Assembly: GCA_002360535.1 (NCBI GenBank)
Contig: DEQR01000056.1
Location: forward strand, 1 to 25,786
Origin: Thiobacillus sp. UBA3361
GTDB taxonomy: Bacteria; Pseudomonadota; Gammaproteobacteria; Burkholderiales; Thiobacillaceae
Direction of reading: 5' to 3'
DNA: 25,786 nucleotides
The translations under genes were made by a program, and so were the position numbers. Below, one piece after another: positions 12,384 to 19,252 of this stretch; position 1 is the stretch's first letter; each line of letters opens with the position of its first letter. The notes beneath the pieces are model-generated. The model did not search any database. It was not told the origin of the DNA and saw only the letters and a list, made by a program, of their open reading frames with translations.

Positions 12384-13898
12384 TTGCTGTTCTCTTTCGA
12401 GAATCTGCACCGGCGGTACCTCGCCTGCCGGCGCAACAAGCGCAACACCGTCAACGCCCTGCGCTTCGAGGTCCGGCAGGAAGAAAACCTGCTCGACCTG
12501 CGGGCGGCGCTGGAAGACCGCACTTACCACCCCGGCCGTTCTGTCTGCTTTGTCTGCAAGCGGCCGAAGCTCCGGGAGATCTTCGCCGCCGACTTCCGCG
12601 ACCGGGTGGTGCACCACGTGCTGGTGTACGAGCTGGAGAAGGTATGGGAGCGGATCTTTATCCACGATGCCTACGCCTGCCGCAGGGGCAAGGGGGTACA
12701 TGCCGGGGTGAAGCGTCTGCGCACCTTCATGGGCCAGGTGACGGCCAACGGCAGCCGGCCGGCCTGGTACTTGCAGCTCGACATCCGCAACTTCTTCATG
12801 AGCATCGACAAGCAGGTGCTGTTCGACCTGCTGGCGGCGAAGATCCGGGACCCGGAGGTGCTGTGGCTCACCCGCGTGCTGGTGTTCCACGACTGCACCC
12901 GGGACTACGTGATGAAGGGCGACCCCGCCCTGTTCGAGCGGTTGCCGGCGCACAAGACCCTGTTCGGCCGCGGCCCGGGCAAGGGCTTGCCCATCGGCAA
13001 CCTGAACAGCCAGTTCTTCGCCAACGTCTATCTCAACGGCCTGGACCAGTTCGTCAAGCATGATCTGAAGTGTCGGCACTACCTGCGCTATTGCGACGAC
13101 TTGGTGCTGCTGGCCACGGACCGGGCGCAGTTGGTCGAGTGGCGGGGGCGGATCGAGGCCTACCTGCGCGAGCGGCTGCGGCTGGAGCTGAACCCCAATA
13201 GGGCGCGGCTGCGCCCCGTCTCGGACGGGGTGGATTTCCTGGGCTACATCGTGCGCCGCGACTACCAGCTGGTGCGGCGGCGGGTGGTGGGACACCTCGG
13301 GGAGCGGCTGCGGCGCTTCGAGCGGCAACTGGTGCTGGATGGGCCGGGCTACCGGCGCTACCGGTTCGACACAGGGATGGTGGACGAGTTGAACGCGGTG
13401 CTGGCCTCCTACCTGGGCCACTTCCGGCTGGCGGACAGTTACCGTCTGCGGGAGGGGTTGTGGCGCCGCTTTCCCTTCCTTGGCGAATACTTCGACGTGG
13501 ACCCGGCCAGCGGTCGGCTCGACCGCAAGGACCGGGCGCCAGCGGGGTTGCGCGGGGTGGCCCGGCAATACCGGCACTTCCGCCGGGTCTTCCGGGGCAA
13601 CGTGCTGTTCTTCCAGGTGGGCCGGTTCATGGAGTTCTACCAGCCGGGGGACTTGCCGATCGCCCAGGTGCTGGGCCTGGCGCCCATGTCCGCGAACCGG
13701 CGCGGGGCGAGGGATGGGTTCCCGGTGAGCCAGGCGGGCAGGCATCTGTTGAGGCTGCTTGCGGCGGGCCGTTCGGTCGTCCTGATCGGGGAGACCGGGC
13801 GCCTTCTGGACGGGGTGAAGGAGCGGGTGCCACGCTACAGGTTCGAGTGCGCTGCCCAACCCTGTAAAATCCACGGGGATTACAAAAGGAGCAGTCAC
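12384..13898 (+). CDS. DGR reverse transcriptase with C-terminal MutS-I-like domain; no stop codon before argC
   Basis: Residue numbers count from TTG at 12384, the first start after the in-frame TGA at 12375; GGAG at 12369-12372 could serve it. The N-terminus (SFENLHRRYLACRRNKR) is typical of DGR enzymes. Catalytic Asp133 is in LQLDIRNFF, and YCDD is at 236-239 in RYCDDLVLLA. Motif 4 reads LPIGNLNSQFFANVYL, with the SQ variant that marks the DGR lineage. Palm and thumb end near residue 350. Residues about 400-487 resemble MutS domain I: VLFFQVGRFMEFYQ (Phe415-x-Glu417 as in the MutS mismatch-binding motif), then an RRG...PVSQAGRHLLRLLAAGRSVVLIGE segment. It copies TR RNA with errors at adenine. 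No stop occurs before the argC ATG (residue 506), so the formal frame is 12384-14939, 851 residues. Confidence 0.93.
13863..13891 (+). promoter_or_regulatory. Likely residual argC promoter -10 and ribosome binding site
   Basis: TGTAAAATCC (13863-13872) contains TAAAAT, the same -10 plus flank seen upstream of rplM (TAAAATCC). AAAGGAG (13885-13891) lies 7 nt before the argC ATG. No good -35 box is found 16-18 nt further upstream, where the sequence is now the end of the reverse transcriptase gene. The ribosome binding site is clear; the promoter is tentative. Confidence 0.5.
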
Positions 13899-14939
13899 AT
13901 GATCAAGGCAGGCATCGTCGGCGGGACCGGTTACACGGGCGTGGAACTACTGCGCCTGCTGGCCCAGCACCCGGAAGTGGAAGTCAGCGCCATCACGTCC
14001 CGCAAGGAGGCGGGCATGCCGGTGGCGGACATGTTCCCCAGCCTGCGCGGGCGCGTCGGCCTGGCCTTCTCCACCCCCGAGGACGCGCCGCTCAAATCCT
14101 GCGACGTGGTGTTTTTCGCCACCCCCAACGGCGTGGCCATGCAGCAGACCCGCGAACTGCTGGATGCCGGCGTCAAGGTCATCGACCTGGCGGCCGACTT
14201 CCGCATCCAGGACATCGGCGTGTGGTCCAAGTGGTACGGCATGGAACACGCCTGCCCGGACCTGGTGGCCGAGGCGGTCTATGGCCTGCCGGAGATCAAC
14301 CGCGAGAAGATCAAGACTGCCCGTCTCATCGCCAACCCCGGCTGCTACCCCACCGCCGTGCAATTGGGCTTCCTGCCCCTGATCGAGGCCGGCGCCATCG
14401 ATACCGGTTGGCTGGTGGCGGACTGCAAGTCCGGCGTCTCCGGCGCCGGACGCAAGGCGGAGGTGCACACCCTGTTCGCCGAGGCCACCGACAACTTCAA
14501 GGCCTACGCCGTGCCCGGCCACCGCCACCAACCCGAGATCCGCCAGGGCCTGGCGCGCATGGCCGGCCACGACGTCAACCTGACCTTCGTACCTCACCTG
14601 ACCCCCCTGGTGCGTGGCATCCACGCCACCCTGTATGCCCGGCTGACGAAAGACATCGACCTTCAGAACCTGTACGAGACCCGCTACGCCAACGAGTATT
14701 TCGTCGATGTGCTGCCGGCCAAGGGCCACCCGGAAACCCGTTCCGTGCGCGCCTCCAACCTGTGCCGGATGGCCGTGCATCGGCCCCAGGGCGGGGAGGC
14801 TGGCAACAACGTCGTGGTCGTGCTGTCGGTTATCGACAACCTGGTCAAAGGCGCCTCCGGACAGGCGGTGCAGAACATGAACCTGTTGTTTGGCTTGCAG
14901 GAAAACCTGGGCCTGACCCAGGTGCCGGTTTCGCCTTGA
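13899..14939 (+). CDS. argC: N-acetyl-gamma-glutamyl-phosphate reductase
   Basis: ArgC reduces N-acetyl-glutamyl phosphate to the semialdehyde with NADPH, the third step of arginine synthesis. The product is 346 residues, normal for the type-1 family. The NADP-binding GGTGYTGVELLRLL is at residues 8-21, the active-site Cys149 is in NPGCYPT, and the PGHRHQPEI segment carries the conserved His. The ATG at 13899 has AAAGGAG 7 nt upstream and begins with the conserved MIKAGIVGGTGYTG, so this is the genuine start even though the upstream frame stays open into the DGR reverse transcriptase. Its usual neighbours rpsI (upstream) and erpA (downstream) support orthology. Confidence 0.96.
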   Translation: MIKAGIVGGTGYTGVELLRLLAQHPEVEVSAITSRKEAGMPVADMFPSLRGRVGLAFSTPEDAPLKSCDVVFFATPNGVAMQQTRELLDAGVKVIDLAADFRIQDIGVWSKWYGMEHACPDLVAEAVYGLPEINREKIKTARLIANPGCYPTAVQLGFLPLIEAGAIDTGWLVADCKSGVSGAGRKAEVHTLFAEATDNFKAYAVPGHRHQPEIRQGLARMAGHDVNLTFVPHLTPLVRGIHATLYARLTKDIDLQNLYETRYANEYFVDVLPAKGHPETRSVRASNLCRMAVHRPQGGEAGNNVVVVLSVIDNLVKGASGQAVQNMNLLFGLQENLGLTQVPVSP

Positions 14940-14966
14940 AAAAACAAATCCATGGGGCCGGCACGG

Positions 14967-14995
14967 TTGACGTAGCCACCTGCCGCCCCAATAAT
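14967..14995 (+). promoter_or_regulatory. Sigma-70 promoter of erpA
   Basis: TTGACG (14967-14972), a 17-nt spacer, and AATAAT (14990-14995), 32 nt before the erpA ATG. Each box matches the consensus at five of six positions. I see no clear IscR site. Confidence 0.75.
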
Positions 14996-15027
14996 CTTTT
15001 GACTTGAACCCTTCTCAGGAGTACCCC

Positions 15028-15375
15028 ATGAACGCCGTCACCGAAATGAACCCCCTGGTCTTCACCGACAACGCCGCCAACAAGGTCAAGGCGCTGATCG
15101 AGGAAGAAGGCAACGCCGATCTGAAGCTGCGAGTCTTCGTCAACGGCGGCGGCTGTTCGGGCTTCCAGTACGGTTTCACCTTTGACGAGGTGCAGAACGA
15201 GGACGACACCATCATGGAGAAGAACGGTGTCACCCTGCTGATCGACCCCATGAGCCTGCAATACATGATGGGCGCGGAGATCGACTACACCGAGGGCCTG
15301 GAAGGCGCCCAGTTCGTCATCCGCAACCCCAACGCCGTATCGACCTGCGGCTGCGGTTCCTCCTTCTCGGTCTGA
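15028..15375 (+). CDS. erpA: Iron-sulfur cluster insertion protein ErpA
   Basis: This A-type Fe-S carrier is 115 residues. The three cluster-ligand cysteines are Cys43 (GGGCSGFQY), Cys107 and Cys109 (STCGCGSSF at the C-terminus). ErpA receives clusters from the Isc machinery and passes them to targets such as the isoprenoid enzymes IspG and IspH. The ATG at 15028 has CAGGAG with a 6-nt spacer; a TTG at 15004 is open in frame but unlikely. The short C-terminus and the ALIEEEGN start fit ErpA better than IscA. It is bracketed by its own promoter and terminator. Confidence 0.93.
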   Translation: MNAVTEMNPLVFTDNAANKVKALIEEEGNADLKLRVFVNGGGCSGFQYGFTFDEVQNEDDTIMEKNGVTLLIDPMSLQYMMGAEIDYTEGLEGAQFVIRNPNAVSTCGCGSSFSV

Positions 15376-15391
15376 TCCTCCGTCAGCCGAT

Positions 15392-15415
15392 AAAGGCGGC
15401 GCGAGCCGCCTTTTT
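15392..15415 (+). terminator. Intrinsic terminator after erpA
   Basis: AAAGGCGGC, loop GCGA, GCCGCCTTTTT: a short GC stem with a GNRA-type loop and a T-run. Confidence 0.88.
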
Positions 15416-15429
15416 CATTTACTACCCCG

Positions 15430-15627
15430 ATGCCAGACAAGCCGCCCCGCGTCGTCGCCTGCCCCACTTGCGGAAAACCGGTGGAATGGTTGCCTGAGAA
15501 CCGCTACCGGCCGTTCTGCTGCGAGCGCTGCAAACTGATCGACATGGGCGAATGGGCAGCCGAACGCTACCGGGTTACGGTCGAGGAGGTCCCCGCGGAC
15601 GAACCACAGGATGGCCGTCCGACTTGA
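15430..15627 (+). CDS. yacG: DNA gyrase inhibitor YacG (zinc-binding)
   Basis: The product is 65 residues with the zinc motif Cys11-x2-Cys14-x15-Cys30-x3-Cys34, followed by the IDMGEWAAERYRV segment that is nearly invariant in YacG. In E. coli, YacG binds GyrB and blocks DNA binding by gyrase. The start lies 15 nt after the erpA terminator with no evident ribosome binding site. In many betaproteobacteria yacG is near coaE and pilD; that context is absent here. Confidence 0.9.
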   Translation: MPDKPPRVVACPTCGKPVEWLPENRYRPFCCERCKLIDMGEWAAERYRVTVEEVPADEPQDGRPT

Positions 15628-15684
15628 GCCCGGACTGGCTTTGGGCTAGCCTGCCGCTTAGGTCACCCTGGCGCACCCGAGAAC

Positions 15685-16227
15685 ATGAAGCTCGTCATCC
15701 TCGACCGCGACGGCGTCATCAATTTCGACTCCGAGCAGTTCATCAAGAACCCCGATGAATGGAAGCCCATACCGGGCAGCCTGGAGGCCATCGCCAGCCT
15801 CAACCAGGCGGGCTTCAGGGTGGTGGTGGCCTCCAACCAGTCCGGTGTCGGTCGGGGCCTGTTCGACATGGCCACCCTCAACGCCATCCACGCCAAGATG
15901 CACAAAATGCTCAGCCAAGTGGGCGGGCGCATCGACGCGGTGTTCTTCTGCCCGCACGCGGCCGACTCCAGTTGTGATTGCCGCAAGCCCAAGCCAGGCC
16001 TGATGCTGGACATTGCCCGCCGCTACCACCAGGACCTGCGCGGTGTGCCGGCCATCGGCGATTCCCTGCGCGACCTGGAGGCCGCCGCCCAGGTGGGCGC
16101 GCAGACCATTCTGGTGCGTACCGGCAAGGGTGCTAAGACTCTGGATGCTGGTGGCTTGCCTGAGGATACGCGCGTGTTCTCTGACCTGGCCGAGGCCGTC
16201 CAGGCCCTGTTGGCCGAAGCGGCCTGA
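15685..16227 (+). CDS. gmhB: D-glycero-beta-D-manno-heptose 1,7-bisphosphate 7-phosphatase
   Basis: GmhB is a HAD-superfamily phosphatase that removes the 7-phosphate in ADP-heptose synthesis for the lipopolysaccharide inner core. The product is 180 residues. Nucleophile and acid Asp7 and Asp9 are in ILDRDGVIN. Thr/Ser motif 2 is the VVASNQSGVGRG segment, and the zinc-binding loop is Cys89, His91, Cys97, Cys99. CRKPKPG supplies the motif 3 Lys, and GDSLRDLEAA is motif 4. The zinc loop and size separate it from histidinol-phosphatase. It is 23 nt ahead of rdgB and probably cotranscribed. Confidence 0.93.
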   Translation: MKLVILDRDGVINFDSEQFIKNPDEWKPIPGSLEAIASLNQAGFRVVVASNQSGVGRGLFDMATLNAIHAKMHKMLSQVGGRIDAVFFCPHAADSSCDCRKPKPGLMLDIARRYHQDLRGVPAIGDSLRDLEAAAQVGAQTILVRTGKGAKTLDAGGLPEDTRVFSDLAEAVQALLAEAA

Positions 16228-16250
16228 CCTCAACGATCGGAACGCCCGCC

Positions 16251-16838
16251 ATGAAGAAAGTCGTCATCGCCTCCAACAACGCCGGCAAACTGCGGGAGAT
16301 CGAGCGCATCCTGGCGCCCCTGGACATCCAGGCCGTGCCCCAGTCGCATTACAACGTGCCGGAGTGCGAGGAGCCGCACGTGACCTTCATCGAAAATTGC
16401 CTCACCAAAGCGCGGCACGCCTCGCAGCACACCGGCCTGCCGGCCCTGGCCGACGATTCCGGCATCTGCGTGGATGCCCTGAACGGCGCGCCGGGCGTGT
16501 ATTCGGCCCGCTACGCCGGCGAACCGAAATCGGACCAGCGCAACAACGACAAGCTGATTGCCGCGCTCAAGGGCGAACCCAACCGCAAGGCGCACTATTA
16601 CTGTGTGATGGTCTATGTGCGTTATCCCGACGACCCCCAGCCGATCATCGCCGAGGGGGCCTGGCACGGGGAGATCATCGACACGCCGCGGGGCGACGGC
16701 GGCTTCGGCTACGATCCCTATTTCCTGGTGCCGGAACTCGGCCAGACCGGCGCGGAACTGCCCATGGAGCAGAAGAACGCCATCAGTCACCGGGGCCAGG
16801 CACTGCGGATGCTGGCGCAACGCTTGCAAGCCCTCTGA
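16251..16838 (+). CDS. rdgB: dITP/XTP pyrophosphatase (non-canonical purine NTPase)
   Basis: This Ham1/RdgB-type enzyme hydrolyses dITP, XTP and ITP to monophosphates, keeping deaminated purines out of nucleic acids. The product is 195 residues. Visible are the substrate-binding start VVIASNNAGKLREIERIL, the TFIENCLTKARHAS segment, the ADDSGICVDALNGAPGVYSARYAG catalytic block, and the C-terminal GGFGYDPYF and SHRGQAL motifs. It is complete. It ends 9 nt from the convergent response-regulator gene, leaving no room for a separate terminator. Confidence 0.95.
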   Translation: MKKVVIASNNAGKLREIERILAPLDIQAVPQSHYNVPECEEPHVTFIENCLTKARHASQHTGLPALADDSGICVDALNGAPGVYSARYAGEPKSDQRNNDKLIAALKGEPNRKAHYYCVMVYVRYPDDPQPIIAEGAWHGEIIDTPRGDGGFGYDPYFLVPELGQTGAELPMEQKNAISHRGQALRMLAQRLQAL

Positions 16839-16847
16839 CCGGGCCGC

Positions 16848-18482
16848 TCAAGCCGGGTCGAAGTTGCTGTCCAGCAGTTCCAGCTTGGCCAGCAATTCGC
16901 CGACGCGCTTCTCGTCCGGTTTCAGGCGCCGCGCGGTGTCGATGCAGTCGCGGGCTTCCAGTTCCAGGGCCAGGTCGTGCCCACGGCGTTCAATGGCGAC
17001 GATCAACAGGTAGGCCTGGTTGAGCAGCAGGCGCGGGTTGTAGGGCAGACGCTTGCGTGCCTGGCGCATCATCTGCAGGGCCTCTTCCAGCTTGCCCTCG
17101 CGGGACAACTGCACCCCCTTGTTCATGATTTCGGTGGCGGCGCGGGTGGCGGCCTGCACCACTTGCCGGCCTTCCTCTTCCAGGCCCGCCTGGGTGAAGA
17201 CCGCCTGTGCCCGTTCCAGATATTCCGGATGGTCGTGGTTGTTGCCCACCACGCTGCTCATCAGCGCCGCAGCGGTGTTCTTGTCGCCCACCTCGATGAG
17301 CGGGCCGGCCAGCACGAAGGCGATATCGGGGGGGATCAGGTGGCTCTGCTCGCGCAGGTTCGCGGCCAGTCCTGCGGCGATGGCTTGGGCGACCTGGGGT
17401 TCTTTGGCGCACAGCCGCACCGGGATCTCCATCGCCTTGGCCAACAGGCGGGCGGTGTCGTTGTCCTTCATGTCACTGGCCAGATCTTCCAGAATCTTCA
17501 GGGCCTGGCCGGTGTCCTTGCGCTCCACATAGACCTGGGTCAGACCCAGGTAGGGATCGGGGCTCTTGCGGATGACGTGTTCATAGAGACCGATGGCCTT
17601 TTTCAGGGCCGACTCGGCGGTGTCCAGGTCCTGGCGCTTGAAGGCCACCTGTCCCAGGCGGGTCTGCCGCACCGGCGAGTGGGGCGAGATGCTCACGGCC
17701 CGCTGCAGCACGTCCTGGGCGGCCTCCCACTCGCCTTGCTGTTCCAGTATGCGGGCCAGCCAGTCGTGCCCTTCCAGATAGGTGGGATGCCCGTCGGAGA
17801 GCTGTTGCAGCAGTTTCCGGGCGGCGTCCGGATTGCCCTCCTGGACGTGTATCTTGGCCAGCCCCAACATGGCCCAGGGTATCTCGCGTTCGGTCAGGAT
17901 CTGCTCGAAGATGCCCTGGGCGCGAGCGGTCTGGCCGGTGAGCATGGACAGTTCTGCCAGGATGCGCTGCAGTTCGCGCGCGTGCGGCCGGTCATAGACC
18001 AGCCGCGCGTCCGCCAGGCGCATGGCCTTGAGGTACTCGTGGTCACGGATGGCCTGTTCGATGGCCGCCAGGGCCTGCTTCTTGAGGATCTGCCGGCCCA
18101 GGCGGGTGATCAGGGTCGATTCGGTGATGGGCTTGATCAGATAGTCGTCCGGCTTGGCCTCGGCGATGCCGGTGACCATCTCCGGGGTTTTCTCCGAGCT
18201 GACGATCAGCCACACGGCCGCCGGACCCAGCAGCTCGCGGGCACGTGCCTCCTCCAGCACCTGGAGGCCGTTGATACCGGCGCCCAGATACAGGTCGCAC
18301 AGCACCACGTCGTAGCTGGACTTGTCCAGGGCAGCCAGGGCGGTCAGGCCGTTGGCGGCGAAATCGATGCGTTGCGCCCCGGCGCGGGTCAGCATGTTGC
18401 GCAGGATGCTGCGCATGCCTTCGTAATCGTCCACCACGAGGTAGCTGCGTTTGGAGAAATCCGGGCCGCCGGCGGTGTACAC
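16848..18482 (-). CDS. Response regulator with C-terminal TPR repeats
   Basis: The product is 544 residues. Residues 1-125 or so form a receiver domain: acidic pair Asp18-Asp19 (LVVDDYEG), phospho-acceptor Asp63 in VVLCDLYLG, and a conserved Lys in YLIKPI. The rest is helical, with several tetratricopeptide repeats, for example PWAMLGLAKIHVQEGNPDAA and HDWLARILEQQGEWEAAQDV. It has no DNA-binding or enzymatic output domain, so signalling must work through protein contacts. The start is GTG at 18482, with TAGGAG 9 nt upstream overlapping the kinase stop. The partner kinase gene is directly upstream. I do not know the function of this pair. Confidence 0.85.
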   Translation of the reverse strand: MYTAGGPDFSKRSYLVVDDYEGMRSILRNMLTRAGAQRIDFAANGLTALAALDKSSYDVVLCDLYLGAGINGLQVLEEARARELLGPAAVWLIVSSEKTPEMVTGIAEAKPDDYLIKPITESTLITRLGRQILKKQALAAIEQAIRDHEYLKAMRLADARLVYDRPHARELQRILAELSMLTGQTARAQGIFEQILTEREIPWAMLGLAKIHVQEGNPDAARKLLQQLSDGHPTYLEGHDWLARILEQQGEWEAAQDVLQRAVSISPHSPVRQTRLGQVAFKRQDLDTAESALKKAIGLYEHVIRKSPDPYLGLTQVYVERKDTGQALKILEDLASDMKDNDTARLLAKAMEIPVRLCAKEPQVAQAIAAGLAANLREQSHLIPPDIAFVLAGPLIEVGDKNTAAALMSSVVGNNHDHPEYLERAQAVFTQAGLEEEGRQVVQAATRAATEIMNKGVQLSREGKLEEALQMMRQARKRLPYNPRLLLNQAYLLIVAIERRGHDLALELEARDCIDTARRLKPDEKRVGELLAKLELLDSNFDPA

Positions 18483-18494
18483 GGTTCCCGTCTC

Positions 18495-19187
18495 CTACGG
18501 CAGGCACAGTACGAAGGCGCTGCCGCCCAGCCGGCTGCGGTTGTCCAGGCGGGCGTGTCCGCGCCGGCCCTGGTTTTCGTGCAGGCGCGCCACCACCCCG
18601 GAAAAGTACAGGCCCAACCCGGTGCTGCCGGTCTCGCGGCAGTCACCGCGGCCGATGGCGTCGGCCCTGGCCAGCAATTCCGGCGGGTAGCCGGGGCCGT
18701 CGTCCTCGACGCGGATTTCGAGCATCCCGTCGCGCACCGCGCAGGATAGGTCGATACGCCGCTGGCTGTAGATCAGGGCGTTGTGCAGGGCCTGCAGCAC
18801 GGTGTTGAAGACCAGTTCGCGGTCGAACCACCAGAACAGCTCCTCAGCGCATGTCAGGTGCAGGGCGATGTCGCGCTGCTCCGCCAGGCTGGCGACCCGT
18901 TCCGCCAGCTCGCGGCAGAACTCGCCGGTCTGGTGTTCCGCTGGATCGAAGGGGTAGGCCTCGCGGTCGAGCCGGTACAGGGTCATCAACTGCAGCAGGT
19001 TGTCGTCGATGCGCTGCGCCTGGTACAGGGCCTTGGCGGTATCCCGGCGCAGCGGGCTGCGGTCCGCCGCCGACTGGCGCAGGGCGGTTTCCAGAAAGGA
19101 CGCCATGACGTTGAGGGAATTCTTCATGTCATGGATGGACGACACCAGAAAGCTGGCGATGTCCGGGCGCGGTGGGACGTCCGTCAT
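18495..19187 (-). CDS. Soluble sensor histidine kinase
   Basis: The product is 230 residues with no transmembrane segment and no obvious sensor domain. The dimerisation/phosphoacceptor helix has SSIHDMKNSLNVMASFLE (His19). The HATPase domain has an N-box HNALIYSQ, a G1 box EDDGPGYPPE and a G2 box GSTGLGLYFSGVVARLH. The ATG at 19187 is preferred since the frame upstream to 19259 lacks a family-like start. It is divergent from hemW and 12 nt upstream of the TPR response regulator, almost certainly its partner. The signal must come from a partner protein or from the cytoplasm. Confidence 0.87.
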   Translation of the reverse strand: MTDVPPRPDIASFLVSSIHDMKNSLNVMASFLETALRQSAADRSPLRRDTAKALYQAQRIDDNLLQLMTLYRLDREAYPFDPAEHQTGEFCRELAERVASLAEQRDIALHLTCAEELFWWFDRELVFNTVLQALHNALIYSQRRIDLSCAVRDGMLEIRVEDDGPGYPPELLARADAIGRGDCRETGSTGLGLYFSGVVARLHENQGRRGHARLDNRSRLGGSAFVLCLP

Positions 19188-19252
19188 GGGCGCGGGGTTT
19201 CTCCGTAGGTTTCTTTTATTATCGGGATTCCCCCGGCAAGCTTGAGCCCGAA

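Noticed and set aside
12290..13063. A plus-strand frame that starts inside TR and overlaps the RT in another frame
   Set aside because: It reads as Arg/Gly/Pro-rich low complexity; the overlapping frame has all RT motifs.
12090..13898. A 602-codon open frame antisense to the TR and reverse transcriptase
   Set aside because: It is the mirror of the RT gene, Pro/His/Val-rich, with no recognisable domain.
12384..13898. Group II intron or retron reverse transcriptase
   Set aside because: Motif 4 has the DGR-type SQ, there is no maturase or intron RNA end, and an adjacent Avd and a TR/VR pair with adenine-only differences settle the class.
12384..14939. An ancient functional RT-ArgC fusion enzyme
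   Set aside because: argC keeps its own ribosome binding site, ATG and conserved N-terminus, so loss of the RT stop at the insertion boundary is the simpler reading; the fusion is reported only as a finding.
16977..18749. A 590-codon open frame antisense to the response regulator
   Set aside because: Shadow of the TPR response regulator; no domain and no start signals.
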